This document shows, in pieces, positions 1 through 8,381 of a stretch of 64,000 nucleotides of DNA (positions are counted from its first letter, which is position 1; every line of letters starts with the position of its first letter). The translations under genes and the position numbers were made by a program. Origin of the DNA: Vibrio campbellii CAIM 519 = NBRC 15631 = ATCC 25920 (lineage in GTDB: Bacteria > Pseudomonadota > Gammaproteobacteria > Enterobacterales > Vibrionaceae); the NCBI RefSeq assembly GCF_002163755.1, contig NZ_CP015863.1, forward strand, positions 248,001-312,000, given 5' to 3'. The notes under the pieces were generated by a model that saw only the letters and a program-made list of their open reading frames with translations, searched no databases and was not told the origin of the DNA.

Positions 1-2
1 TA

Positions 3-77
3 TCAAGTAGTCAAGATAACTCTGGTGGTGGTAATTCATCTGGAGACAGCAACTCATCTGGAGGCAGTAATGGCTAG
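3..77 (+). CDS. gspJ: GspJ (EpsJ) minor pseudopilin, C-terminal end only
   Basis: Only the last 24 codons lie in the window, ending at the TAG at 75-77. They encode a Ser/Gly/Asn-rich tail (SSQDNSGGGNSSGDS and so on), a low-complexity end of the kind seen on pseudopilins. The stop overlaps the ATG of gspK at 70, so the two are translationally coupled. Identity as GspJ is inferred from position directly before gspK in the conserved gsp order, not from the short tail itself. Confidence 0.7.
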   Translation, partial: SSSQDNSGGGNSSGDSNSSGGSNG

Positions 78-1080
78 TCGTCAACGTGGGGTCGCGCTCC
101 TTATCGTGCTGATGTTACTTGCCATCATGACCACGATAGCCGCAAGCATGTCAGAGCGATTGTTTCTGCAGTTTCAGCGTGGTTCGAATCAAATTAATTA
201 CCAACAAGCTTACTGGTATAGCTTGGGGGTAGAAGCGTTGGCTGAGATTGGTATCGAACAGAGCTATGAAGACGACGATAACATCAACTTAAGTCAGCCT
301 TGGGCGATAAAAGAGCAGGTCTACCCGTTGGATTATGGTCAAGCCGCTGGTCGCATCATCGATAAACAAGCCTGCTTCAATTTGAACGTGTTAGCGAGTG
401 TACAACCCTCCGGGGATTCAACAAATCGTCCATACTTAGTACAAGTCTTCCAACGATTGATGGAAGAGAAAGACGTTGAACCTTATCAAGCTGAAGTGAT
501 TGCAGACTCGACTTGGGAATATGTCGATAGTGACAGCACGGTACGTTCTACGGCTGGTGTTGAAGACAGCACTTATGAAGCAATGAAACCACAATACTTA
601 CCACCAAATGGTTGGATGGCCGATGCGAGTGAGTTACGTGCGGTTTACCAAGTAAGTGGCGATATCTACCAGAAGATAGCCCCAATGGTTTGTGCGCTCC
701 CTAGCGATGACTGGCGCTTGAACATCAATACCATTGAAGTCGAACAAGCGCCTATTTTGGTGGCAATGTTCACGCCGGGCCTTAGCAGCAGCGATGCGGT
801 GCAACTGATAGAAAAGCGTCCTTTTGATGGTTGGGACAGCGTAGATGAATTTTTGTCTGAGTCAGAATTAGCTGGCTTAAGCGATGACGTAAAGAAAAAT
901 GCCAAAGGTTACTTAGGAGTCGACAGCGCTTTCTTTGAGCTGGATGTTCAAGTACTGGTGGATGAATCCCGAGTACGCCTCCGTAGCCTTTTACAAAGTA
1001 CAGATAGAGAAACGGTGACTGTCGTTCGCCGTCGTTTTGGAGGAATCAGTGAGCGAGTTTCTGACCGTTCGGCTGAGTAG
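70..1080 (+). CDS. gspK: Type II secretion minor pseudopilin GspK (EpsK)
   Basis: GspK is the large minor pseudopilin that, with GspI and GspJ, caps the type II secretion pseudopilus in the inner membrane/periplasm. The N-terminus MASRQRGVALLIVLMLLA is a prepilin-peptidase signal: short basic leader, Gly at the cleavage point, then a hydrophobic helix. As usual for GspK, position +5 of the mature protein is not Glu. The 336-residue length is normal for the family because of the inserted alpha domain. The upstream in-frame GTG at 25 would add a meaningless leader, so the ATG at 70, overlapping the gspJ stop, is chosen. It overlaps gspL by 32 bp. Confidence 0.95.
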   Translation: MASRQRGVALLIVLMLLAIMTTIAASMSERLFLQFQRGSNQINYQQAYWYSLGVEALAEIGIEQSYEDDDNINLSQPWAIKEQVYPLDYGQAAGRIIDKQACFNLNVLASVQPSGDSTNRPYLVQVFQRLMEEKDVEPYQAEVIADSTWEYVDSDSTVRSTAGVEDSTYEAMKPQYLPPNGWMADASELRAVYQVSGDIYQKIAPMVCALPSDDWRLNINTIEVEQAPILVAMFTPGLSSSDAVQLIEKRPFDGWDSVDEFLSESELAGLSDDVKKNAKGYLGVDSAFFELDVQVLVDESRVRLRSLLQSTDRETVTVVRRRFGGISERVSDRSAE

Positions 1081-2251
1081 CGAACAACAAAGTACCATTC
1101 CATGGTTGGTATGGTCGACACAACAGCAAGAAGTGATTGCTAGTGGTGAGCTTGCCGGATGGGAACATCTGGACGAACTGATTGCTTACGCCGATCAGCG
1201 ACAAATTGTGGCGCTACTGGCGAGTAATGATGTTGTGTTAACAAAAGTGGATATTCCGCCAGGTGCTGCGCGTCAGTTTGACAGCATGCTGCCTTATTTG
1301 GTGGAAGATGAAGTCGCGCAAGACGTGGACAACCTGCATTTCACAGTATTAGACAAGCAAGCGGAAGCAGCACAAGTGTGTGCTGTCGAGCGTGCTTGGA
1401 TTCAAACCATTTTGCAGCGTTTCTCCAGCCAAGGCCTTGTTATCAAGCGTATGCTGCCTGATGTTCTGGCGATGCCTGTTGATGAAGAAAGCAGTTCTGC
1501 GGTCCAATTGGGTGAGCAATGGCTGATTCGTCATTCTCAAACTCAAGGTGCGGTTGTCGATGCGTCTTGGCTTGACCTGTACTTATCCTCTTACTTACAA
1601 AGTCATGAAGGCTGGAAGCTCGATTGCTACAGTTCTGTGCCTGAGTCTGCAGTGTCAGATATCTGGGTCGCCAAGCCAGAAGAAATGGCGATGGCTCTTC
1701 TGGCGAAAGGAACGACAGAAAGTAAGGTCAACCTACTGACTGGTTCTTTCAAGCCAAAATCCTCTTGGGGTAAGTACGTTAAGGTTTGGCAAAAGGCCGC
1801 GATTGCTGCGGGTGTATTACTTGTCGTGTTGGTTGGTCAGCAGTTGTTGATGGTGCATAAGTACGAAGCACAGGCCCAAGCGTATCGTGAAGAGAGTGAA
1901 CGTATCTTCCGCCAAGTTTTCCCGAATAAAAAACGCATTCCTACCGTTAGTTACTTGAAGCGTCAGATGACCGATGAAGAGCGTCGTCTGTCTGGTGGTT
2001 CGAGTGATGTGGCGATGCTATCTTGGATTGCTGCACTGCCTTCGACATTAGGTCAGGTTAATGATCTTCAGATCACTAGCTTCAAATATGATGGTCAACG
2101 TGGCGAAGTTCGTATTCAAGCGAGCAGCTCTGACTTCCAGCCATTCGAGCAAGCTCGTGTGAAATTGGCAGAGAAGTTTAACGTTGAACAAGGTCAGCTG
2201 AACCGCAACGGCAATGTTGTGATGGGCAGCTTCGTGTTGAAGCGTCAGTGA
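1049..2251 (+). CDS. gspL: Type II secretion inner-membrane platform protein GspL (EpsL)
   Basis: GspL links the cytoplasmic ATPase GspE to the inner-membrane platform through GspM. The protein has an actin-like cytoplasmic domain (about residues 1-240), one membrane helix (around AAIAAGVLLVVLVGQQLLM, near residue 260) and a periplasmic ferredoxin-like domain. I chose the GTG at 1049, giving MSEFLTVRLSSEQQS, which matches the known Vibrio EpsL N-terminus and is preceded by GGAGGAA at 1039-1045; a TTG at 1037 lies before that Shine-Dalgarno. The start lies inside gspK, so the genes are coupled. Confidence 0.94.
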   Translation: MSEFLTVRLSSEQQSTIPWLVWSTQQQEVIASGELAGWEHLDELIAYADQRQIVALLASNDVVLTKVDIPPGAARQFDSMLPYLVEDEVAQDVDNLHFTVLDKQAEAAQVCAVERAWIQTILQRFSSQGLVIKRMLPDVLAMPVDEESSSAVQLGEQWLIRHSQTQGAVVDASWLDLYLSSYLQSHEGWKLDCYSSVPESAVSDIWVAKPEEMAMALLAKGTTESKVNLLTGSFKPKSSWGKYVKVWQKAAIAAGVLLVVLVGQQLLMVHKYEAQAQAYREESERIFRQVFPNKKRIPTVSYLKRQMTDEERRLSGGSSDVAMLSWIAALPSTLGQVNDLQITSFKYDGQRGEVRIQASSSDFQPFEQARVKLAEKFNVEQGQLNRNGNVVMGSFVLKRQ

Positions 2252-2258
2252 GGTGATG

Positions 2259-2750
2259 ATGAAAAACTTAATCGCACAAGCTCAAACTTGGTGGAGTAGC
2301 ATCTCACAGCGTGAACAACGTTTGGTGATGGGCTGTGGCGCAATTGCTGTGCTAGGTATCATTTATTGGGGCATCTTGCAGCCAATGAATCAACGTGCAG
2401 AGCTAGCGCAATCTCGAATTCAAAGTGAAAAGCAGCTATTAACGTGGGTGCAAAACAAAGCCGATGATATTACCGCACTACGTAAAAGCGGTGGTGTCAG
2501 CTTCTCTAATCAACCATTGAACCAAGTAGTCTCCTCATCGGCTCGCCGTTACAAAGTTGAGCTCATTCGCGTACAGCCGCGTAATGACAGTGTCCAAGTG
2601 TGGATCAAACCATTGGCGTTTAACCAGATGGTGGATTGGTTGCGTTATCTAAAAGAACAACAAGGGATTGAGGTGGAATTCCTAGACATCGACCGTACCG
2701 ACCAAGCCGGTATGATTGACGTAAACCGCCTGCAATTTAAGCGAGGTTAA
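2259..2750 (+). CDS. gspM: Type II secretion protein GspM (EpsM)
   Basis: GspM is a bitopic inner-membrane protein that partners GspL. The sequence shows a short cytoplasmic N-terminus (MKNLIAQAQTWWSS), a membrane helix near residues 22-40 (MGCGAIAVLGIIYWGI) and a periplasmic domain with the family's conserved PLNQVV and IRVQPR segments. Two other in-frame starts (GTG 2253, ATG 2256) lie just before; the ATG at 2259 best fits the family N-terminus and the AGTGAGG ribosome site. It begins 7 bp after the gspL stop, within the same operon. Confidence 0.92.
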   Translation: MKNLIAQAQTWWSSISQREQRLVMGCGAIAVLGIIYWGILQPMNQRAELAQSRIQSEKQLLTWVQNKADDITALRKSGGVSFSNQPLNQVVSSSARRYKVELIRVQPRNDSVQVWIKPLAFNQMVDWLRYLKEQQGIEVEFLDIDRTDQAGMIDVNRLQFKRG

Positions 2751-2751
2751 G

Positions 2752-3513
2752 GTGAAGAAAGCCGTTCTTTATGTGGTGATTTTTATTGCCTTTTTCTCGA
2801 CCAGTTTGATCGCTGGCTTGCCAATCTCTTGGGTATTGCAACAAGTGCCGACGGTAAAAGGTTTGGATATTCAAGGTGCGCAAGGCACGGTTTGGCAAGG
2901 CAGTGCATCCAATGTGCGTAGGCAGCGTCAAAACTTAGGTGAAGTGAACTGGGACTTCCAACTTTCTGGCCTATTAACTGGTAAAGCAGAATTCGCGGTA
3001 CGTTTTGGTCGTGGGAGCGATATGGACGTGCGTGGACGTGGCTTGGTTGGCTACAGTCTTACCAGCGGTCCATACGCAGAAAACTTAGTTGCGTCGATCC
3101 CAGCGGCCAAAGTGGTGGAGCAAGCTCGCCTTCCTGTACCTGTTGGTGTGGATGGGCAGTTTGAGTTGAACATCCGTCATGCGACGTACGCAGCACCCTG
3201 GTGTAAGACAGCTGAAGGCACGCTAGTTTGGAGTGCAAGTGGTATTCAAAGCCCACTTGGCAGTCTTGAACTAGGCCCCGTCATTGCTGATTTAAACTGT
3301 AAAGACAGCGTGCTTTCGGCATCGGGTGAGCAAAAGAGCAAGCAAGTATCAGCGGCGTTTTCTGCTGAGCTAATGCCAAATCAACGTTACTCTACCAAAG
3401 CGTGGTTTAAGCCAGGAGCAGAGTTCCCATCAGGCATGAGTGACCAGCTGAAATGGTTAGGTAATCCAAACGCTCAAGGGCAATACGAGTTTGATTACAA
3501 AGGGCGTTTCTAG
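2752..3513 (+). CDS. gspN: Type II secretion protein GspN (EpsN)
   Basis: GspN is an accessory inner-membrane protein found in many but not all type II secretion operons. It has an N-terminal signal/anchor (KKAVLYVVIFIAFFSTSLIAG) followed by a periplasmic domain of about 225 residues rich in beta-strand, with GSASNVR and LNWDFQ-like turns. It starts with GTG immediately after the gspM stop, one base apart, and is the last gene before a rho-independent terminator, so it closes the operon. The exact function is not known. Confidence 0.9.
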   Translation: MKKAVLYVVIFIAFFSTSLIAGLPISWVLQQVPTVKGLDIQGAQGTVWQGSASNVRRQRQNLGEVNWDFQLSGLLTGKAEFAVRFGRGSDMDVRGRGLVGYSLTSGPYAENLVASIPAAKVVEQARLPVPVGVDGQFELNIRHATYAAPWCKTAEGTLVWSASGIQSPLGSLELGPVIADLNCKDSVLSASGEQKSKQVSAAFSAELMPNQRYSTKAWFKPGAEFPSGMSDQLKWLGNPNAQGQYEFDYKGRF

Positions 3514-3541
3514 CCAAATCTGTCATTCAGAACATTATCAA

Positions 3542-3567
3542 AGAGCTGCCAGTGTGCAGCTCTTTTT
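3542..3567 (+). terminator. Rho-independent terminator after gspN
   Basis: AGAGCTGC (3542-3549) pairs perfectly with GCAGCTCT (3556-3563) around a 6-nt loop and runs into TTTTT. It lies 28 bp after the gspN stop and would end the gsp operon. Confidence 0.9.
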
Positions 3568-3581
3568 GCTTTTGGGTCATG

Positions 3582-3733
3582 GTAGGCCAAACCCTCTATT
3601 CGCTGTACAAGAAATCCAGCTGATTATGGGTTTTGGGCTAAGTTGTTGATTTTTAATTGAATAATTTAAGTGTGTACAGCTAAGGAAGCATTTAGATTAT
3701 AGTAGGCCAAATACTTATATCGCTGTACAAGAA
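3582..3733 (+). repeat. Pair of 32-bp direct repeats, exactly 120 bp apart
   Basis: Copies at 3582-3613 and 3702-3733 share GTAGGCCAAA at one end and TCGCTGTACAAGAA at the other, around a 9-bp divergent centre (26 of 32 positions agree). An inverted GCTGTACA (as TGTACAGC) lies between them at 3673-3680. The repeats sit in the gap between the gsp terminator and the cysQ terminator, where no gene is seen. They may be a degraded mobile repeat or a paired protein-binding site. Confidence 0.6.
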
Positions 3734-3735
3734 GA

Positions 3736-3770
3736 AAAAAGAAAGGCCACGAACTCGATTCGTGGCCTTT
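3736..3770 (-). terminator. Rho-independent terminator after cysQ
   Basis: AAAGGCCACGA (3742-3752) pairs with TCGTGGCCTTT (3760-3770). Read on the minus strand it is followed by a T-run (complement of 3735-3740), 33 bp after the cysQ stop. Confidence 0.9.
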
Positions 3771-3802
3771 AAAATCTAGCAATGGGGCTGATTGGATTGG
3801 GG

Positions 3803-4630
3803 TTAATCTTTGCGCTGGAGAATCTCATCCCATGGCAAATCCGCGTCACCCAGTACGATGAAGTTCGGGTTCTCCAACGTCTCGCGCTCATTGTAAGACA
3901 GCGGTTCAAGTTGCGTACTAAGAATTCGTCCGCCCGCTTCTTCTACAATGCATTGTGTAGCAGCGGTATCCCACTCGCCAGTTGGACCTAGACGTAAGTA
4001 ACAGTCCACTGCACCTTCAGCGACAAGGCAGGCTTTAAGTGCGGCAGAGCCGAGTGGAATTAAATCATAGTTCCAAGCGCTACTCATGCGGCTCGTGATG
4101 CGGTTGATGTCTTGGCGACGGCTGATTGCGATAGCGATGTTTTGCCCAGGTTGTTCATGTTTGTGAGTGTGGATTTTCACGCTCTCAGACATGTCTGGAA
4201 TCTTCCACGCGCCCTTGCCGTTGTAAGCATAATAAGTCACGCCAGAAACCGGACCGTAAACCACACCCATGGTTGGCTTGTTGTTGTCGATAAGGGCGAT
4301 AATGGTCGCGAAGTCACCGCTGCGCGCGATGAACTCTTGTGTACCATCAAGTGGGTCAACCAGCCAGTAGCGTTCCCATTGCGCACGTTGCTCTAAGCTG
4401 ATGTCCGCGGCTTCTTCAGAAAGCACGGGGATATCTGGCGTAAGCTCGCTTAAACGCTCGGTGATCAGCTTGTGCGCTGCGATATCAGCACTGGTGACTG
4501 GGGTCTCGTCACTTTTGGTGTAAGCTTCGTACTGCTTTTTCTCGTAAATATCGAGAATCAATTGTCCCGCGCTGCGAGCAATTTCGATGACTTGCGGGAG
4601 CAGGTGAGATAAATCTTTTGTCATTGGCAT
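3803..4630 (-). CDS. cysQ: 3'(2'),5'-bisphosphate nucleotidase CysQ
   Basis: CysQ removes the 3' phosphate from PAP (and acts on PAPS), clearing a by-product of sulfate assimilation; it is an inositol-monophosphatase-fold enzyme at the inner face of the membrane. The metal-site signature DPLDGTQEF is present near residue 92, with the upstream EEAAD and the downstream GEWDTAATQCIVEEAGG motif that ends the family. Length 275 is normal (E. coli about 246-275 depending on start). The second Met (MTKDLSH, 6 bp in) is an alternative start. It lies 47 bp downstream of nudE on the same strand, so the two are likely cotranscribed. Confidence 0.95.
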   Translation of the reverse strand: MPMTKDLSHLLPQVIEIARSAGQLILDIYEKKQYEAYTKSDETPVTSADIAAHKLITERLSELTPDIPVLSEEAADISLEQRAQWERYWLVDPLDGTQEFIARSGDFATIIALIDNNKPTMGVVYGPVSGVTYYAYNGKGAWKIPDMSESVKIHTHKHEQPGQNIAIAISRRQDINRITSRMSSAWNYDLIPLGSAALKACLVAEGAVDCYLRLGPTGEWDTAATQCIVEEAGGRILSTQLEPLSYNERETLENPNFIVLGDADLPWDEILQRKD

Positions 4631-4677
4631 AAGTAATGGTCCTTTCTCACAATTATGGTCCAGCTCTTCGGCTGCGA

Positions 4678-5244
4678 TTAGTTTTGTTTGTGAGTGGTGT
4701 TTTGTAAGTGTTTCAGTGCCAACATCAACGCTGTGATACTTCGTGCTTCACAAAAATCTAAGTGCGTTAATAGTTCTTCCGCTTGCGCTAATGGCCAGCG
4801 AACGATTTCTAATGGTTCTGGCTCGTCACCTTCTTGTTTCTCAGGGTATAGGCTCTGTCCTAAGAACAGCGTCATTTTGCTGGAGAAGTAAGAAGGTGCA
4901 AGGATCACCTGTTTTAACGGCGTTAGCTCATGAGAGCCAAAACCAATTTCTTCTTTTAACTCTCGATCGGCCGCTTGTAATGGTGTCTCTCCTGGGTCGA
5001 TAAGACCTTTCGGAAAGCCCAGTTCGTAGCGTTCTGTGCCTGCCGCGTACTCGCGTACTAACAGTAAGTCTCCTTGCTCAGTGACAGGCACAACCATCAC
5101 GGCATCGCGACCACTTGGTTTCATGCGTTCATAAGTACGCAGTTCGCCATTAGAGAAGCGAAGGTCGAGGGCTTCCACAGCAAACAGCTTAGATTGTGCG
5201 ACCGTCTGACAAGAGAGAATCTCTGGTGGGGTCCTTTTCGACAT
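4678..5244 (-). CDS. nudE: ADP compounds hydrolase NudE (Nudix)
   Basis: NudE hydrolyses ADP-ribose, Ap3A and NADH-type compounds. The Nudix box is complete: GLIDPGETPLQAADRELKEE followed by IGF fits the GX5EX7REUXEEXGU pattern, at about residues 95-117. The 188-residue length is standard. It heads the probable nudE-cysQ transcript; pairing of a PAP phosphatase with an ADP-compound hydrolase fits joint clearing of nucleotide by-products. Confidence 0.95.
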   Translation of the reverse strand: MSKRTPPEILSCQTVAQSKLFAVEALDLRFSNGELRTYERMKPSGRDAVMVVPVTEQGDLLLVREYAAGTERYELGFPKGLIDPGETPLQAADRELKEEIGFGSHELTPLKQVILAPSYFSSKMTLFLGQSLYPEKQEGDEPEPLEIVRWPLAQAEELLTHLDFCEARSITALMLALKHLQNTTHKQN

Positions 5245-5353
5245 AACGCTGGCTCCTTAGTGTCGTTAACTCATCGAGGGAAATGAGATTTCTTAATATA
5301 TGAGAAGAAAGCTCGAGTTTCTAGCGTGATGATTCAGCTTAACTCAATTGAAA

Positions 5354-5384
5354 ACAAAAAATGGGAGGCAAACGCCTCCCATTT
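5354..5384 (-). terminator. Rho-independent terminator after nfuA
   Basis: AAATGGGAGGC (5359-5369) pairs perfectly with GCCTCCCATTT (5374-5384). On the minus strand it continues into a T-rich tract, 37 bp after the nfuA stop. Confidence 0.9.
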
Positions 5385-5420
5385 CTCGTCGATATGCATT
5401 ACTAGCAAGCCATGAACGAC

Positions 5421-6005
5421 TTAGTAGTAAGAGTGATCACCACGATCGTGCTCAGTTGCATCGCGAACTGCTGTCAGTTCACCAACGAATTGATTAAGAA
5501 GCTCTTTTTCAATGCCTTCTTTTAGTGTCACATCGACCATTGAACAGCCGTTACAACCACCGCCAAATGCAACGATTGCGATGCCATCGTCCGTGATTTC
5601 AACTAGGTTTACGTGACCACCGTGACCGGCAAGTTGCGGGTTCACTTGAGTTTGGATCACGTACTCAACACGCTCTACAAGCGGTGCATCGTCAGACACT
5701 TTACGCATTTTTGCGTTTGGCGCTTTTAGCGTTAGCTGAGAGCCCATTTTGTCTGTCACAAAGTCGATTTCAGCGTCTTCTAGAAACGGTAGGCTTAGCT
5801 CGTCAATGAATGCTGAGAAACCGCTGTAAGGGATTTCTGTGTCAGTGCCTTCAACCGCTTCTGGTGGGCAGTAAGATACGCCACACTCTGCGTTTTGGGT
5901 TCCTGGGTTAACAACGAAAACTCGGATGTTAGTACCTTCAGGTTGTTGACCTAAAAGGTTGGCGAAATGCGTTTGCGCAGTTTCTGTAATAGTAATATTT
6001 GACAC
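5421..6005 (-). CDS. nfuA: Fe-S cluster carrier/biogenesis protein NfuA
   Basis: NfuA receives a 4Fe-4S cluster and delivers it to target enzymes, notably under oxidative stress or iron limitation. The N-terminal half is a degenerate A-type carrier domain (residues 1-100) and the C-terminal half is the Nfu domain with the cluster-binding CNGC ([13 protein letters not shown], near residue 150). The length of 194 matches E. coli NfuA closely. The gene order with comF and bioH is the same as E. coli bioH-gntX-nfuA. Confidence 0.97.
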
Positions 6006-6102
6006 GACGAATACCTGAGTAAATTTGTAGGCTATTGCTGCTATTCTACTCCTGTTACCGCCTCGGTCTAGTCTTTTTGATGCTAAGACATGGCGAAGCG
6101 AT

Positions 6103-6828
6103 CTAGAGCGAACCGGGCGCAGGAGTTCTGCAGATGCAGTAAATATCGATGCTTTCTACGCCAACTTCAAGTAGTAAATGACATAATTGTCGGACTGTAC
6201 TACCTGTTGTAACCACATCATCCACAATCGCGACGTGGGAAAAGTCCACCTCACCTCGTAGGGCAAATGCCCCTTGCAAATTTTGCTCGCGACTGGCTTT
6301 TTTGTTTCCTCGTTGTGATTGGACGTTTTTGACGCGTTTAAATACCTTGTTTTCATAGCGCACATCTAAATGATGGGCGAGGTGTTTGGCCAAGATGTGG
6401 CTCTGGTTGAAACCTCGTTTTAAGAGGCGCTGCCAGTGAACGGGCACACTTGTTATCACTGGGGCAGGCTGCTCAACTCGCTCTGCTAATAATTGAGTGA
6501 GCGCGCCCACATGCCAGACTTCGCCGTGATCTTTAAAACGCTGTACTTGTTGAGAGAGCGGGAAGTCATAATCCCCCAAGGTATACAAACGCCGCCATGG
6601 TGGTGGCTCTTTCAGGCATTCTCCACACTCTGTGGCGGCTTGTGATTCCTCTTCTGTCATTTTTAAACCACAACGCATGCAGCGCTCAATTGGTGTGAGG
6701 TGATCAAAACAGCTGTCACACCAACGCATTAGGTTGGGCGTTTGGCGGTGAGGTATGGGAAATCGGCATAATCCGCATTGGCTACTGAGTACGCGATGCA
6801 TGATGTTTTGCCATTGATGAGATAACAT
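6103..6828 (-). CDS. comF: ComF/GntX-family phosphoribosyltransferase-like protein
   Basis: ComF proteins combine an N-terminal zinc-binding region with a type I phosphoribosyltransferase-like domain and are needed for DNA uptake in naturally competent bacteria, including Vibrio. The sequence shows paired cysteines (CGLC, CDSC, CMRCGLK, CGEC) and a PRPP-loop-like stretch VAIVDDVVTTGST near the C-terminus. I chose the ATG at 6828 (MLSHQWQN), which has GGATGG 8 bp upstream; an ATG at 6855 adds nine unsupported residues. It is divergent from bioH. Confidence 0.88.
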   Translation of the reverse strand: MLSHQWQNIMHRVLSSQCGLCRFPIPHRQTPNLMRWCDSCFDHLTPIERCMRCGLKMTEEESQAATECGECLKEPPPWRRLYTLGDYDFPLSQQVQRFKDHGEVWHVGALTQLLAERVEQPAPVITSVPVHWQRLLKRGFNQSHILAKHLAHHLDVRYENKVFKRVKNVQSQRGNKKASREQNLQGAFALRGEVDFSHVAIVDDVVTTGSTVRQLCHLLLEVGVESIDIYCICRTPAPGSL

Positions 6829-6912
6829 ACAATCCATCCGAGGTGTGCGAGTCATTAGACTAAAGCTTGGATTGCGTGGTAAGGAATAAGATAAGTGGGA
6901 GAGAACGAGAGC

Positions 6913-7677
6913 ATGAGCACGAATTTACACTGGCAGTCATTTGGTCAAGGACCAGATTTGGTGTTGCTTCATGGTTGGGGTATGAATGGTGCGGTATGGC
7001 AGCAGACCGTTGAGTCTCTTCAACCTTATTTCCGAGTGCATGTGGTCGATCTTCCTGGATACGGACACAGCGCAGAATCTCACGCTGAAGACTTAGCAAA
7101 AATCGCTGACCTTGTTCTGCAAGACGCACCAGAAAAAGCTGTCTGGCTTGGCTGGTCATTAGGTGGCTTGGTGGCAACCCACATTGCACTTAATGCTCCG
7201 CAGCGTGTAAGCAAGTTAATCACGGTAGCCAGTTCACCAAAATTTGCCGCTGAACGCCCTTGGCGTGGCATTCAACCTAACGTGTTAACCGCATTCACCG
7301 ATCAATTACTGGAAGATTTCTCTGTCACTATTGAGCGCTTTATGGCGCTGCAAGCGATGGGCAGTCCGTCTGCGCGCAAAGACGTTAAGCAACTCAAGCA
7401 AGCTGTATTATCGCGTCCGCAGCCGAATCCTGATTCATTGTTGGTTGGCTTGAATATTCTTGCCGATGTGGATCTGCGTGATGCGCTGACTTCTCTTTCT
7501 ATGCCGATGCTGCGTCTTTATGGTCGACTTGATGGTTTGGTGCCAATCAAAGTGGCAAGTGATTTAAATGAGCAATTGCCAAGCACTCAGCAGTTTGTTT
7601 TCAATCAATCCTCTCATGCACCGTTCATGACCGAACATGAAGCGTTTTGTCTCCAAGTGCGAGAATTTGCTGCTTAA
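6913..7677 (+). CDS. bioH: Pimeloyl-ACP methyl ester carboxylesterase BioH
   Basis: BioH removes the methyl group from pimeloyl-ACP methyl ester, ending the early steps of biotin synthesis. It is an alpha/beta hydrolase: oxyanion-hole HGWGMNG near residue 20, nucleophile elbow GWSLGG near residue 83, catalytic Asp in GRLDGLVP and His in SSHAPFM near the C-terminus. The ATG at 6913 (MSTNLHWQ) matches BioH; the earlier GTG at 6895 does not. Transcribed divergently from comF with an 84-bp shared promoter region. Confidence 0.95.
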   Translation: MSTNLHWQSFGQGPDLVLLHGWGMNGAVWQQTVESLQPYFRVHVVDLPGYGHSAESHAEDLAKIADLVLQDAPEKAVWLGWSLGGLVATHIALNAPQRVSKLITVASSPKFAAERPWRGIQPNVLTAFTDQLLEDFSVTIERFMALQAMGSPSARKDVKQLKQAVLSRPQPNPDSLLVGLNILADVDLRDALTSLSMPMLRLYGRLDGLVPIKVASDLNEQLPSTQQFVFNQSSHAPFMTEHEAFCLQVREFAA

Positions 7678-7812
7678 TTAGCGAGTCTACAACTCTAAGC
7701 GAATAAAACCCTAAAGCTGCTTAAAAATTGGTCGATATAAGTTTTAGCGAACTCTTCTTGCGGGAGGAGTTTGCTGTATTGACGAGTTGGGCGACTCTGA
7801 GGAGGGTTCGCA

Positions 7813-8277
7813 ATGATTGTGTCACCGGCTAACGTAAGCGTGCCACTGATCGCCCCATCCGTTAATGTGCAGACGGAACAAGCTGCTCGTGACAATAAAG
7901 TCCGAGAACCTGTGACGCCAACAGTCGCACTGGCGAAAACCAATGCGGAGCGCAAAGTAAAAAGTGATGAGAAGCGGCGACGCCAATCCTCGTGGGACCC
8001 ATCGGAGCATCCAGACTACGAAGTGGAACCCGAGGTGGATACCCGTTATCACGAAGAACCAGAAGACACGCTAGAGCGTCTGTTCGGTTTGCTTGCGCTC
8101 AAGAGTTACAGCGAAGATCAGGGTAAGGGTTACGCGATACGCTTTCGATTACCTAAGCGCATTTTGGATGCTGCGGTCAAAGAGGGATTGATGGAAAAGC
8201 GCAGGAAGGTGATTAAGTTTCATTATGGTCACTCGGTCGCGCCCCATACACCGTCAGAAGTGATAGCAGTATTATGA
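7813..8277 (+). CDS. Conserved hypothetical protein between bioH and tex
   Basis: A 154-residue protein of unknown function. The N-terminal 45 residues are Val/Pro/Ala rich and probably disordered, followed by a charged stretch (KVKSDEKRRRQSSWDPSEHPDYE) and a compact C-terminal part (about 90-154) that looks folded. There is no signal peptide or membrane helix. It has a strong ribosome site (GAGGAGG at 7799-7805) and ends before a strong terminator. From memory it occupies the same place in other vibrios; I do not assign a role. Confidence 0.8.
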   Translation: MIVSPANVSVPLIAPSVNVQTEQAARDNKVREPVTPTVALAKTNAERKVKSDEKRRRQSSWDPSEHPDYEVEPEVDTRYHEEPEDTLERLFGLLALKSYSEDQGKGYAIRFRLPKRILDAAVKEGLMEKRRKVIKFHYGHSVAPHTPSEVIAVL

Positions 8278-8300
8278 CGACTCAATATCCTACTCAAATA

Positions 8301-8342
8301 AAAACGCTCCAAGCGGAACAACTGATTGGAGCGTTTTCTTTT
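8301..8342. terminator. Bidirectional rho-independent terminator between 154-aa gene and tex
   Basis: AAAACGCTCCAA (8301-8312) pairs perfectly with TTGGAGCGTTTT (8326-8337), followed by CTTTTT on the plus strand and by a T-run on the minus strand. It can serve both convergent genes. Confidence 0.9.
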
Positions 8343-8381
8343 TAGCTATCAAAGCTCGTTAGCGGTGAAGCCTCGGCGAGA

